Shown piece after piece: positions 43,894 through 53,008 of a stretch of DNA of 64,000 bases. The stretch is from Bacteroidota bacterium (GTDB lineage: Bacteria; Bacteroidota; Bacteroidia; Flavobacteriales; Weeksellaceae): contig JAHIQD010000011.1 of the NCBI GenBank assembly GCA_018902795.1, positions 69,361-133,360 of the forward strand, in the 5' to 3' direction. Each line of letters starts with the position of its first letter. The stretch's first letter is position 1. Under the pieces are notes generated by a model that was given only the letters and a program-made list of their open reading frames with translations, made no database searches and was not told the DNA's origin. Position numbers and translations under genes: made by a program.

Positions 43894-44333
43894 TATTTAT
43901 CCTTCAGATATAGGTATGCGGTAAGATATTTATTCAGCCTTTTCGCATCTTTTTCTGTCATTGGTTTTGTGAACCGGGTTAAATCCATATTATCGCGAAG
44001 ATCATTGAGTTTTACCGCTACAGCAAGCGGAGACTTTTCGGTTTGTTTAATGAATTCAGTATAATCCTGTTCGGGTGGATTTTTCGTCAGGCATTCAATG
44101 GCGAAAACGATATCATTCGGGAAACCTTCCTTTAAGAGATATTCATAAGAAATTTCCGGGCAGTCTTCAATGATATCATGCAACACTCCTACAATTTTTT
44201 CATTATAGGTTTTTCCATAATTCATTACTCTCATCACGTGTCCAATATAAGGCGTCCCGAATTTGTCGGTTTGTCCACGGTGTGCTTTATCTGCAATTTT
44301 TATTGCCCTGTTTAAAAGCTCTTCTTTGCGCAT
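43890..44333 (-). CDS. Small RelA/SpoT-type HD-domain hydrolase
   Basis: 147 residues with only an HD domain: KAHRGQTDKFGTPYIGHVMRV and VGVLHDIIEDC with the HD pair near residue 52, then AVKLNDLRDNMDLTRF. This is the pattern of RelA/SpoT hydrolase domains and small (p)ppGpp hydrolases (Mesh1-like), without a synthetase domain. It may hydrolyse ppGpp or related nucleotides; that is inference. Confidence 0.75.
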   Translation of the reverse strand: MRKEELLNRAIKIADKAHRGQTDKFGTPYIGHVMRVMNYGKTYNEKIVGVLHDIIEDCPEISYEYLLKEGFPNDIVFAIECLTKNPPEQDYTEFIKQTEKSPLAVAVKLNDLRDNMDLTRFTKPMTEKDAKRLNKYLTAYLYLKDKY

Positions 44334-44336
44334 TGC

Positions 44337-46595
44337 TTAAATTTCTGTATTGAGTTTTTCAATTTTTTTACGGTTTCCTACTACCCAGACAATATCGTCA
44401 AGCTGCAGGATTTCGGAAGATTCGGGATTCAGAATTCTTTCGTCACCACGTCTGATCGCGATTACCAGACCATCGGTTTTATCTCTGATGCCGGATTCCC
44501 GGATAGATAAACCTTTTTTAGGTGAATGATGATTGATAAGGATTTTACCCAGTTTAATATAATCGATGCTTTCTTCCTGTACCACTTCCTGGCTGTCGAA
44601 TACCGGCCGGAAAATCTGAAACTGATCGTCAGTGGCAATAATTCCCACTTTATCGTAAGGCATCAAAATCTGTAAACGGTCCGGCGTGTGAATAAGTTTT
44701 TCTCCTCTTCGGATATAACCGATATTTACCCCATATTTTTCGCGCCACTGCAATTCAAGTAGATTTTTTCCAATATAATCGGCTAGTGGTTTTACCTCAA
44801 GTTCAATGATATGAACATCCCATGCTGCAAGATTGCTGATGACCTCAGTATTTCCGGTGAGTCTTGTGAGAGCATCTTTGTCGGTCTTATTGGAACGGTC
44901 GTTCAGATTGGTAATGAATCTTTTTTCAATTCTGTTGTAAAATCTGTTGATTCTTTTCGAGAAAATAATAATCAGAATCATCGCCACCGGAATGGTGATG
45001 AAAAACGAAACAGTAGTGGAAGCAAACCGATCAAGGAAGAATCCGAGAATCGCAATTCCAAAAGCGATACGGGCAATTTCAATGATTAAAAGTGGGCCGC
45101 GGTTGTATTTTGTTTTGGTCCAGAGTTCTTTGTATGCAACAGAACTCGGTCTTTTTACCATTAAAGCCCATAAAAACGGAAGGATAAAAAGGATAGGCAG
45201 TGCATTGCCAATAACGTTTTTAAGGTTGTTATTCTCCAGATTTTTGTTGATTGCTGGGATTAAAAATCTTGAAAACAGCAGGTAAATGGCAATAATTATA
45301 ATTCCGTTGATAACGATGATACGGCCATAGTTCTTCAGAATAATCTGCCAGCTTGTTTCAGCCTGAATATTTTGGGTGTTGGAAGAATATTTATTGATTC
45401 TTGCAATGTATTTTGGCGGTATAACTTTAACGAGCCAATTGTAAAAAGGTTCGGAAAATTTAATTAAATAAGGAGTGGTAAAGGTGGTAATCGCTGAAAC
45501 TCCTACTGCGACAGGGAAAAGAAAATCTGAAATAACACCCAAGGACAAACCAAGTGTCGCAACGATAAAGGCAAATTCCCCAATCTGAGCCATACTCATT
45601 CCCACCTGAACCGACTGTTTCAGTGGCTGACCAGAAATTAAAGCGCCCAACGCAGAACTGAACATCTTTCCAAATAAGGTTAATAAAGTCACGATTAAGA
45701 TGGGCCATGCATAGGTAATCATCGCCTCATAGTTAATCATCATTCCTACCGAAACGAAGAAGACAGCACCAAAGAGGTCTTTAACTGATTTCAACGTGTG
45801 TTCCACTTTTTCGGCAATGGTGGTTTCTGCAATAATGGATCCCATCACGAAAGCACCCAATTCGGCAGAGAATCCTACTGAAGTAGCTATTAAAACCATT
45901 CCGAGACAAAGCCCAATCGATATAATCATTAAAATTTCATCATCAACAAGGTGTTTAATTTTCTTTAAAAAAGTTGGGAGTAAGAATATTCCCAGCAAAA
46001 ACCAAAGACTCAAAAAGAACAGCAGTTTGGCTACTGTAAAAAGGATTTGGGTGCCTTCAAATTCTTTGGTAACGGCAATGGTGGAAAGTAAAACCATGAG
46101 TAAAATCACTACGATATCTTCCACTACAAGAACGCCGAAAACCGTTTTGGCAAAGTTTTTTGTCTTCACACCGAGTTCGTCAAACGCCCGGATGATAATG
46201 GTGGTGGAGGAACTTGCGAGCATCCCGCCGAGAAACATACTGTCCATCGTGGACCAACCGAGCATTTTACCGGTGAAATAACCGGCGATGGTAATGAAAA
46301 TAATCTCCACAAAAGCTGTTACAGACGCGGATCCGCCGACATTCATCAGTTTTTTAAAACTGAATTCGAGCCCGAGACTGAAAAGGAGAAAAATAACCCC
46401 AATTTCTGCAAGTGTTTTAATATTTTCGCCATCAACAACAGAAGGAAAAATTTTGAAATTCGGGCTCACTAAAAATCCTGCAATAATATATCCTAAAACG
46501 AGCGGCTGTTTTATTTTCCGGAAAATAAGAACGACGATTGCCGCCACGATTAATATTAATGCTAAGTCTTCAATTAACTTTGGTAAGTGTCCCAT
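44337..46595 (-). CDS. CPA2-family cation:proton antiporter with TrkA-C domain
   Basis: 752 residues. The first ~380 are 12-13 transmembrane helices of the KefB/YbaL type (GYIIAGFLVSPNFKIF, LLFSLGLEFSFKKL, GFSAELGAFVMGSIIAET). There is then an extra membrane segment at about 440-560 and a soluble C-terminal portion with TrkA-C-like ligand-binding sequence (DVHIIELEVKPLADYIGKNL, ILQLDDIVWVVGNRKKIEKL). It exchanges K+ or Na+ for H+. Unlike Kef, no full Rossmann RCK-N domain is obvious. Confidence 0.88.
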   Translation of the reverse strand: MGHLPKLIEDLALILIVAAIVVLIFRKIKQPLVLGYIIAGFLVSPNFKIFPSVVDGENIKTLAEIGVIFLLFSLGLEFSFKKLMNVGGSASVTAFVEIIFITIAGYFTGKMLGWSTMDSMFLGGMLASSSTTIIIRAFDELGVKTKNFAKTVFGVLVVEDIVVILLMVLLSTIAVTKEFEGTQILFTVAKLLFFLSLWFLLGIFLLPTFLKKIKHLVDDEILMIISIGLCLGMVLIATSVGFSAELGAFVMGSIIAETTIAEKVEHTLKSVKDLFGAVFFVSVGMMINYEAMITYAWPILIVTLLTLFGKMFSSALGALISGQPLKQSVQVGMSMAQIGEFAFIVATLGLSLGVISDFLFPVAVGVSAITTFTTPYLIKFSEPFYNWLVKVIPPKYIARINKYSSNTQNIQAETSWQIILKNYGRIIVINGIIIIAIYLLFSRFLIPAINKNLENNNLKNVIGNALPILFILPFLWALMVKRPSSVAYKELWTKTKYNRGPLLIIEIARIAFGIAILGFFLDRFASTTVSFFITIPVAMILIIIFSKRINRFYNRIEKRFITNLNDRSNKTDKDALTRLTGNTEVISNLAAWDVHIIELEVKPLADYIGKNLLELQWREKYGVNIGYIRRGEKLIHTPDRLQILMPYDKVGIIATDDQFQIFRPVFDSQEVVQEESIDYIKLGKILINHHSPKKGLSIRESGIRDKTDGLVIAIRRGDERILNPESSEILQLDDIVWVVGNRKKIEKLNTEI

Positions 46596-46626
46596 CTGCG
46601 TAAATCTTGGTTTTTCCCAAAAATAA

Positions 46627-46656
46627 GGAAATGCTTTAATTTCTCAAAGCATTTCC
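46627..46656 (-). terminator. Terminator after YegP gene
   Basis: GGAAATGCTTT (46627-46637) and AAAGCATTTCC (46646-46656) form an 11-bp perfect stem; on the minus strand it is followed by TTATTTTT. Confidence 0.75.
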
Positions 46657-46673
46657 CGTATTAATTTTTATTC

Positions 46674-47000
46674 CTATTCTTCTTCGACGGAAGCATCCGG
46701 TGCGTTTTTCTTTATTGATTCTACGCCGTTTTCCATTCCCGCGGATGACTCATACATTTCACTGGTGCCAATAATCTGTCCGTTTCCAGCTTTTAAATTA
46801 AAGTGATATTTTCCGTTGCCTGAATTTTTTCTTTCATACTTCGAATCATCGGAAGCATTTTTCCTTACAGATTCTATGCCGTTTTCGCAGGCGGCTTTTG
46901 TAGAATATCCTTCGCTTGCAAGAATGGTCTGTCCGTTTCCGGCTTTCAGATTGAATTGAAATTCACCGTTTTTTCTTGTTGAAATTATAAATTTTCCCAT
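46674..47000 (-). CDS. YegP/DUF1508 family protein
   Basis: 108 residues from MGKFIISTRKNGEFQFNLKAGNG; the longer open frame from 47048 does not fit the family. Two DUF1508 repeats are clear, each with FxFNLKAGNGQxIxxSExY and xxGIESxKKNA. The family is small and of unknown function. It has its own terminator at 46627-46656. Confidence 0.9.
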   Translation of the reverse strand: MGKFIISTRKNGEFQFNLKAGNGQTILASEGYSTKAACENGIESVRKNASDDSKYERKNSGNGKYHFNLKAGNGQIIGTSEMYESSAGMENGVESIKKNAPDASVEEE

Positions 47001-47099
47001 AACATTTTTTTGGTTTCCTAAATTTAAGAATATTAAGGTAACCTTCAAATCAATTTAATGTTAAATCTTTATGATTTCGCTGCTTTTTTCTCCCTTTTT

Positions 47100-50000
47100 T
47101 TAACTGTTAATTTTTCGGTCTTCAAAATCAATTTTGTTAAGTAAAGTGGGCAACACAATCAGTAATAAAGGCAAAGCCACTAAAAAACCTCCTATTACAG
47201 CAATCGCTAAAGGCTGATGCATCTGGGCACCGGTTCCGATTCCCAAAGCAAGTGGCATCAGTGCAATGATTGCGCCTATTGCGGTCATCAGTTTTGGACG
47301 AAGCCGCGTGCTGATGGCGTAAATAATTGATTTTTCTTTACTCTGATGTACCATGTTTTCGTGGAACTGAAGATACGTGAAGATGGCATTTTCGCCAATA
47401 ATTCCCACCATCATGATAAGTCCGGTATAGCTTCCGACATTTAACGGGGTGTTGGTAAGATAAAGCAAGAGATAACTCCCAGAAATTCCTAAAATGGAAA
47501 CCCATAATATAATAAGAGCTACCTTGATGTTTCTGAAAAGAAAAAGCATTACCGTGAAAACCAGTAAGCTGGCTACCAATAGAATGGTCAGCAGTTCTTT
47601 AAACGACTGTTGCTGCTCAGCATATGCACCGCCATACACAATGGTGTAGCCATTGGGCAGTTTTATTTTTGCATTGATCTGTTTTTGAATTTCTTTTATC
47701 GTTCCACCCAGATCACCGGTATCGAGGCGCGCAGTTACAATTCCCAGCGTTTGCAGATCTTCGCGGTTAATTTCTGCTTCACCTTGATTTACATAAACGC
47801 TTGCGAATTCTTTAAGGGGTTTCATGGTGCCGTTTGGTAAAGAAATCATGCTGTTTTCGATGTCGCTGCGGGAAATATTTGCATTATAGCTGTACAAAAG
47901 ACGGATGGGTGTAAACTGTGTTTTATCATAGACATTTCCTGCCACATTTCCTTCAAGCATGGTCTGGAGCTGATACTGAAAATCGGCGGGTGAAATATTG
48001 TACTGCCCTAAAAGTGCCAAATCAGGTTTCACCTGAATTGAAGGTCCTGCAATGATCAACCCATCGAAAACATCAGCCGTACCGTTTACTTTTTCTACAA
48101 TCCCTGCTACTTTCTTAGCGTATTCCTGAATGGTTTTCTGGTCGTTCCCGAAGATTTTAATTTCAACAGGCTGTACGCTGCTCATCAAATCGCCCAACAT
48201 ATCGGTAATTACCTGACCAAAATCTACAACCAGGGGTAATCCGGTATTCTCAATTTCTTTCCGGATTTCATCGGTTACTTCGGCAGTAGTTTTGGTCCGG
48301 CTTTTTTTTAACTGAATAAGATAATCGCCACGGTTGGGTTCGGTAATGAAAAAGCCCATTTGAGTTCCGGTTCTGCGGCTGTAGGCTGCAACCTCGGGAA
48401 TGGTGCCGACAATTTTTTCAACTTCTCTTAATTCCCGGTCGGTTTCTTCCAAAGAAGTTCCGGGTGGTGAGTTATAATCCAATACAATACTTCCTTCATC
48501 CATTTCAGGCAGAAATCCGGTACTGATATTGGGAATAATTAAAGCGGTAACCACTATTATAAAACCGATAAAAGCATAAGAAATCCATGGTCTGCGTATA
48601 AAAAAACCGACCCATCTTCTTTCCTTAACTTCGTGATGTTGCTTAAATTTTTTAGTTTTAATAATGGTGCTGAGAAAAAGATAAACAACAGGCAGAAGCA
48701 GCCAGGTAGCAAAAAACGAACAGATTAAAGTAATAATCATGGTATTGGTCATTACTTTAAAATAAGCACCTGCAACCCCAGTCATTAAAAGGAAAGGCAG
48801 AAAAATAACAATCGTGCTCAGCGATGAACCTACCATTGCTTTCATCAGGTAAGAAACCGCTTTCTGAATCAGCGTTCTGCCGTTTTCTTCCGGATGTTCC
48901 TCGTGTGTGCGGTGAATCTGTTCTACAATCACAATGGCATCATCGATGATTAAACCAATCGCTGCGGCAATTGCACCCAGAGTCATAATGTTGAAAGTCT
49001 GCCCGGTAGCATACAGTACGAGCATCGTTAAACTTAGGGTGATGGGAATCGTCAGAAGAATCGTTAAACTTCCAATCCAGGAACGGAGAAAAATAACAGC
49101 AACAACGATGGCGAGCAAAAGTCCGATCCAAAGCGCATCTGAAACACTTTTTATGGAATCATTCACAAAATCTGCCTGATCGTAATACGGTTTTATGATG
49201 ATGTCTCTGGGCAGCGATTTTTTAAGTTCTTCTATTTTAAGAAGCATTGCCTTGGACAGATCTACCACGTTGGCATCGGGTTGTTCAATTACCGCAATCA
49301 GAATGCTTTCTTTCCCGTTTGCATTTACTTTGATATACTGTTTGGCCTCATGAATAGTAATATCAGCGATATCAGCGAAAGTAATTACCCGGTTTCCGTC
49401 ATTTTTTATGACCAAATTTTTGAGTTGGTCCAAATTCCGGATCTGGGTATCGGTTAAAGTAAGATAAAGATAGCGGTAATCGGATGAGTAGCCGTTTGAT
49501 TTAATGAAATTGGTATTGTTTACCGCCTGTGAAATAAGCGCTGGTGAAAGACCTAAAGTTGAAATGATATTGGGTTTAAGCACCGCCCAGAATTCTTTGT
49601 CCTGTCCGCCGATAATGCGGATGTCGCTTACACCGTTTACCTGCGAGAGAAAAGGTTTTATGGTGTAAATGGCGAGCTGTTTGAGCTCAATTGGGGTTAA
49701 ATTTTTTGAATTTAAAGTAAATCCCATCACCGGAAGAATGGAGGGATTCATTTTTTCAACAGAAATTGCTACGTCCGCGGGAAGCTGGTTTTTGATCTGA
49801 TTGATTTTTGCTTCAATCTGTTGTTGACTCAAATCGATATTGGCTTTCCAGGACATGTATGCGGAAATTTCGCAACTTCCACGGCTGGTTGTGCTTTTGA
49901 TGACTTCCAAATCCGGAACCTGTTTGATGACGTCCTCCAATGGTCTGGTTACCGCAATGGTCATCTGGTTAACCGGTTGCTGGCCTGCATCGGCAATTAC

Positions 50001-50135
50001 TTTTATTTTCGGGAAGGTAATTTGTGGAAAAAGGGCAGATTTTATTTTAGTATAGGAAAAAATTCCACCAAATAAAATCAGCAGAATAACGACGAGTAAA
50101 GGATTTTTATATTTTACAAAAAATGAATTTTCCAT
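47100..50135 (-). CDS. RND efflux transporter permease
   Basis: 1011 residues, the AcrB/MdtB-type permease. It has an N-terminal helix, porter domain repeats, and two membrane halves with IGLIIDDAIVIVEQIHR (the proton-relay Asp pair) near residue 400, plus GEIPEMDEGSIVLDYNSPPG-like FLPEMDEGSIVLDY in the second half. Drug substrate not deducible. It is the last gene of the operon tolC-adaptor-permease on the minus strand, with 45 bp between it and the adaptor. The pump would span both membranes. Confidence 0.92.
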   Translation of the reverse strand: MENSFFVKYKNPLLVVILLILFGGIFSYTKIKSALFPQITFPKIKVIADAGQQPVNQMTIAVTRPLEDVIKQVPDLEVIKSTTSRGSCEISAYMSWKANIDLSQQQIEAKINQIKNQLPADVAISVEKMNPSILPVMGFTLNSKNLTPIELKQLAIYTIKPFLSQVNGVSDIRIIGGQDKEFWAVLKPNIISTLGLSPALISQAVNNTNFIKSNGYSSDYRYLYLTLTDTQIRNLDQLKNLVIKNDGNRVITFADIADITIHEAKQYIKVNANGKESILIAVIEQPDANVVDLSKAMLLKIEELKKSLPRDIIIKPYYDQADFVNDSIKSVSDALWIGLLLAIVVAVIFLRSWIGSLTILLTIPITLSLTMLVLYATGQTFNIMTLGAIAAAIGLIIDDAIVIVEQIHRTHEEHPEENGRTLIQKAVSYLMKAMVGSSLSTIVIFLPFLLMTGVAGAYFKVMTNTMIITLICSFFATWLLLPVVYLFLSTIIKTKKFKQHHEVKERRWVGFFIRRPWISYAFIGFIIVVTALIIPNISTGFLPEMDEGSIVLDYNSPPGTSLEETDRELREVEKIVGTIPEVAAYSRRTGTQMGFFITEPNRGDYLIQLKKSRTKTTAEVTDEIRKEIENTGLPLVVDFGQVITDMLGDLMSSVQPVEIKIFGNDQKTIQEYAKKVAGIVEKVNGTADVFDGLIIAGPSIQVKPDLALLGQYNISPADFQYQLQTMLEGNVAGNVYDKTQFTPIRLLYSYNANISRSDIENSMISLPNGTMKPLKEFASVYVNQGEAEINREDLQTLGIVTARLDTGDLGGTIKEIQKQINAKIKLPNGYTIVYGGAYAEQQQSFKELLTILLVASLLVFTVMLFLFRNIKVALIILWVSILGISGSYLLLYLTNTPLNVGSYTGLIMMVGIIGENAIFTYLQFHENMVHQSKEKSIIYAISTRLRPKLMTAIGAIIALMPLALGIGTGAQMHQPLAIAVIGGFLVALPLLLIVLPTLLNKIDFEDRKINS

Positions 50136-50180
50136 TTTTTTGAATCTGAATCTTGATAACTGAAATGTCTAATAAAATAC

Positions 50181-51101
50181 TTACCGGTTTATTTTTACGT
50201 ACGCCGTATCGGAAAGACCAAAATTACCCGAAGTGACAATTCTGTCTTTTAGCGAAATATTGCTGTCTTTTACCTCTACCCATTTATCGTTTTCAATGCC
50301 TTTGTTGATGGGAAATTTCACTGCGGTAGTGTCATTGATGAGTTTCATTATCCAAAATGAAGACTGGGTTTCATCGCTTAAAACTGCGGATTTTGGAACT
50401 GCAATTCCGGTGGTTTTATGTTTTGTTAAACTTATTTTAGCGATTAAATTTTCAGGAATCCGAATGCCATCCTGCACTTTTACGAGTATTTTTTCTGTTT
50501 GCGCGGCGATGTCAACAGAAGGCATTACTTTAGAGACGGTTCCTGTTAACGTTCTGCCGTCCGGAAGGTCGATGTTCAGCTTTCTGCCCACCGGAACCAT
50601 CTGATTATATTCGTAAGGAACATTCATCACAAATCCGAAACTGCTGAGATCGGTAACACTCGCCAAAACATCGCCATCCAAAACATAATCGCCGGTTTGA
50701 TGATTCAGCATGTCTATATATCCTGTGGAAGGGCTTGTCACCTGGGTGTTGCCGGAGAATCTGAAAGATTTGTCCAGTTTGTTAATGGTGTTTCCCAGCG
50801 CTCTTGCTTCTTTGGTTTGAATGCCGAATAAGACCTGGCCGCGACCGACTCTGTCCGCCAATTTTGCATTTACGTGGGTAATATAACCTGTAGTATTGGC
50901 TTTAATATCAGATTTTAAAAGATAACTGGAGGTTGCATTGAGCACAAGGTCATCTGAAATTGAAGCAGTATCCACAGGATAGGCAATATCCACCGGAGTT
51001 TTAGTGATTTTCGGGGTTTCCGCATCGGTGGTTGTGGTTTCCTGTTTTTTACAGGAGAGAAAAGCGGTAAAAAGACCTATTATAATCACTGAGTTTTTCA
51101 T
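50181..51101 (-). CDS. RND periplasmic adaptor (membrane fusion protein)
   Basis: 306 residues with lipobox FLSCKK near residue 17. The barrel-sandwich/lipoyl part spans about 60-160 (LLKSDIKANTTGYITHVNAKLADRVGRGQVLF, NTQVTSPSTGYIDMLNHQTGDYVLDGD). It links the inner-membrane permease to TolC. It is shorter than AcrA; the hairpin is small. It follows tolC by four bases, so translation is coupled. Confidence 0.9.
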   Translation of the reverse strand: MKNSVIIIGLFTAFLSCKKQETTTTDAETPKITKTPVDIAYPVDTASISDDLVLNATSSYLLKSDIKANTTGYITHVNAKLADRVGRGQVLFGIQTKEARALGNTINKLDKSFRFSGNTQVTSPSTGYIDMLNHQTGDYVLDGDVLASVTDLSSFGFVMNVPYEYNQMVPVGRKLNIDLPDGRTLTGTVSKVMPSVDIAAQTEKILVKVQDGIRIPENLIAKISLTKHKTTGIAVPKSAVLSDETQSSFWIMKLINDTTAVKFPINKGIENDKWVEVKDSNISLKDRIVTSGNFGLSDTAYVKINR

Positions 51102-51105
51102 TGTT

Positions 51106-52362
51106 TTATGGAATTATAATATGGTTAAGGTTATTGATGAGCAGATTTCTGTTGAGCTCAAACTGTACTAATCCCTGCTTCAGATTCAGGTAATTATTGA
51201 TCGACATGATGAAATCTACAATCTTCACATCGCCGGTAGGAACCTGTTTTAAATTGGCATCGATTAAAGTTTTTGCATAGGTAATCTGGTTTTTTGCCGC
51301 AGCGATCATTTGGTCATAATTTTTAATCTGTTTCCCGAGCATCTCGCTTTTCTGTTCGAACTGATTTTTATTAAACTCCAGATATTTCTTCGAAGTCTCC
51401 AGGTTTATTTTATTCTGTTCAATTAAAAGCTGTTTTTTGTGTCCGTCGAAAATGGGGACATTTACACTTAAACCCGTGCTGAAGCCGAAATTTTTATAAG
51501 GCGTTACCGTAAGCGAGGAAGAGTAGCCTGCATCTGCATAAGCTGCAATTTTAGGGCGGTAATCAAAGTTGATTATTTTCAGGTCGTTATCGTTTTTTAA
51601 ACTGTCGGTTTTATAGTTTTCGAAATAAATACTTTTCGTGAAATCTGTGCTGATTTGTCTGTCGAGAAAAGGTTTTTCTAAATTTTTTAAATCAAAATCG
51701 ATAAGTCCTGCAAGATAACTGAGCTGTGCATAACTGGCGAACCAATCATTATATTTTGTCTGCAGCGCAAGCTGATTCTGCTGATGATTGACGGTAAAAC
51801 TCAAATAATCGGTCTGTCTGAAAACCGATGCCTGCGTTAATTTTTTTAAAATAAGGTCTTCCTGTTCAAATACATGCAGAATCTCCTTTAGTACTGCGTA
51901 TTGCTGCTGGTTGGCATAGGTATTTAGATATTGGTCAACAATGTTTTTTTCCAAAAGCAGTTTTTCAAGATTGCTTTTGTTCTGAACCTGTTTTGCCTGT
52001 AAATTGAAGGTGTTCAGGCGTGTTTTTAGATTTTCTTTTCCTACAAACTCTTTCGTCACTTTTACAATGGCGGCAATATTTTTATCATTGTTGGTATATG
52101 CACCGTTGTAGCCCCAGTTGTTGATAAAAGGCGCGTAAGAAGCGTTTCCCAAACCGTTGACCAGAAAACCGAAATCTTTCGTCATTTTCAGACTGTCGAT
52201 TTTCAGGCTGTACACTTGGTTGTTATAATCATTCAGAACCGGGCTGTTTTCTTTGGCATGAGTGATATAAAAATCAATATTTCTCTGCCCGAAAAACAAG
52301 TTGGAACAGAGAGAAATGACCAATAACAATGATCTAAAAATAATTGCCTGTCGGGTTTTCAT
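51106..52362 (-). CDS. TolC-family outer-membrane efflux protein
   Basis: 418 residues with signal peptide (IIFRSLLLVISLCSNLFFGQ, preceded by MKTRQA). Long helices typical of TolC (NFDYRPKIAAYADAGYSSSL, FNKNQFEQKSEMLGKQIKNYDQMIAAAKNQ) are present. It forms the outer-membrane channel. A TATATTTG -7-like element lies 13 bp before the start codon, unusually close. Confidence 0.88.
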   Translation of the reverse strand: MKTRQAIIFRSLLLVISLCSNLFFGQRNIDFYITHAKENSPVLNDYNNQVYSLKIDSLKMTKDFGFLVNGLGNASYAPFINNWGYNGAYTNNDKNIAAIVKVTKEFVGKENLKTRLNTFNLQAKQVQNKSNLEKLLLEKNIVDQYLNTYANQQQYAVLKEILHVFEQEDLILKKLTQASVFRQTDYLSFTVNHQQNQLALQTKYNDWFASYAQLSYLAGLIDFDLKNLEKPFLDRQISTDFTKSIYFENYKTDSLKNDNDLKIINFDYRPKIAAYADAGYSSSLTVTPYKNFGFSTGLSVNVPIFDGHKKQLLIEQNKINLETSKKYLEFNKNQFEQKSEMLGKQIKNYDQMIAAAKNQITYAKTLIDANLKQVPTGDVKIVDFIMSINNYLNLKQGLVQFELNRNLLINNLNHIIIP

Positions 52363-52375
52363 ACCATCATTTAAT

Positions 52376-52383
52376 CAAATATA
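52376..52383 (-). promoter_or_regulatory. Putative -7 element for the efflux operon
   Basis: On the minus strand TATATTTG matches TAnnTTTG, 13 bp before the tolC-family ATG. Its -33 region overlaps the terminator of the PepSY gene at 52389-52412. Confidence 0.5.
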
Positions 52384-52388
52384 AGAAA

Positions 52389-52412
52389 TAAAACTGCCTT
52401 TTCGGGCAGTTT
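52389..52412 (-). terminator. Terminator after PepSY-like gene
   Basis: On the minus strand AAACTGCC pairs with GGCAGTTT around a short CGAAAA-type loop, followed by TATTTC. Confidence 0.7.
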
Positions 52413-52425
52413 TACTTTGGTGTTT

Positions 52426-52866
52426 TTACTCTTTCTGAGATTTCATAAACTTTCCGTTTTGATCGAAAATATAGTCTTTTCCGCTTATTTCCGCTTCATA
52501 TTGCACGGTTCCATCGGCTTTCTGGATTTTCGCAGCTTCTTTAATTTTACCGATTTTGTTTTGCATTACATAAGTTTTTACACTTGCCGGAAGTTGTGCT
52601 GAAGATATTTCAGTTTCGGTTTCCAGTTTTTCGCCCTTCGCGTTGTAAAGGGCAGAAATTTCGCTTTTTCCCATATCGAAATTGGCTTCGTAATTTCCTT
52701 TTTCGTTTTCCCATTCCACTTTTTTGGCGTTCGGGAATTCTTTCTTGAAGGAATTTAAAACCACTTGTGGAATTTTTCCTTCACCCGATTTTTTTGCAGT
52801 CTGTGCAAATGTTGTCATAGCGGCCAAGCCTAAAGCTAGCATTGCCATTTTGGTCTGTCGTTTCAT
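52426..52866 (-). CDS. PepSY-like (DUF2874) secreted protein
   Basis: 146 residues with signal peptide (MKRQTKMAMLALGLAAMTTFAQ). Two PepSY-like repeats (VLNSFKKEFPNAKKVEWENEKGNYEANF and LPASVKTYVMQNKIGKIKEAAKIQKADGTVQYEAEI) belong to the DUF2874/BLIP-like family. It is periplasmic or surface-exposed and may bind or inhibit a protease or interact with sensors. It lies just upstream of the efflux operon and downstream of the two-component genes on the same strand, consistent with shared regulation. Confidence 0.85.
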   Translation of the reverse strand: MKRQTKMAMLALGLAAMTTFAQTAKKSGEGKIPQVVLNSFKKEFPNAKKVEWENEKGNYEANFDMGKSEISALYNAKGEKLETETEISSAQLPASVKTYVMQNKIGKIKEAAKIQKADGTVQYEAEISGKDYIFDQNGKFMKSQKE

Positions 52867-53008
52867 TGTTTTAAATTTTACTGTTACTTATTATTGATTT
52901 TCAAAATGTTTATTCATTCTGACGGAACAAAGTTTAGGATACAATTTGAATTAATTCTGAATTTTTCAAAAAGCAGCAAAAAATTTAATGATATAAATTG
53001 ACGGTATT

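Noticed and set aside
45796..46281. 161-codon frame opposite the antiporter
   Set aside because: Shadow of a conserved membrane protein, no plausible domain.
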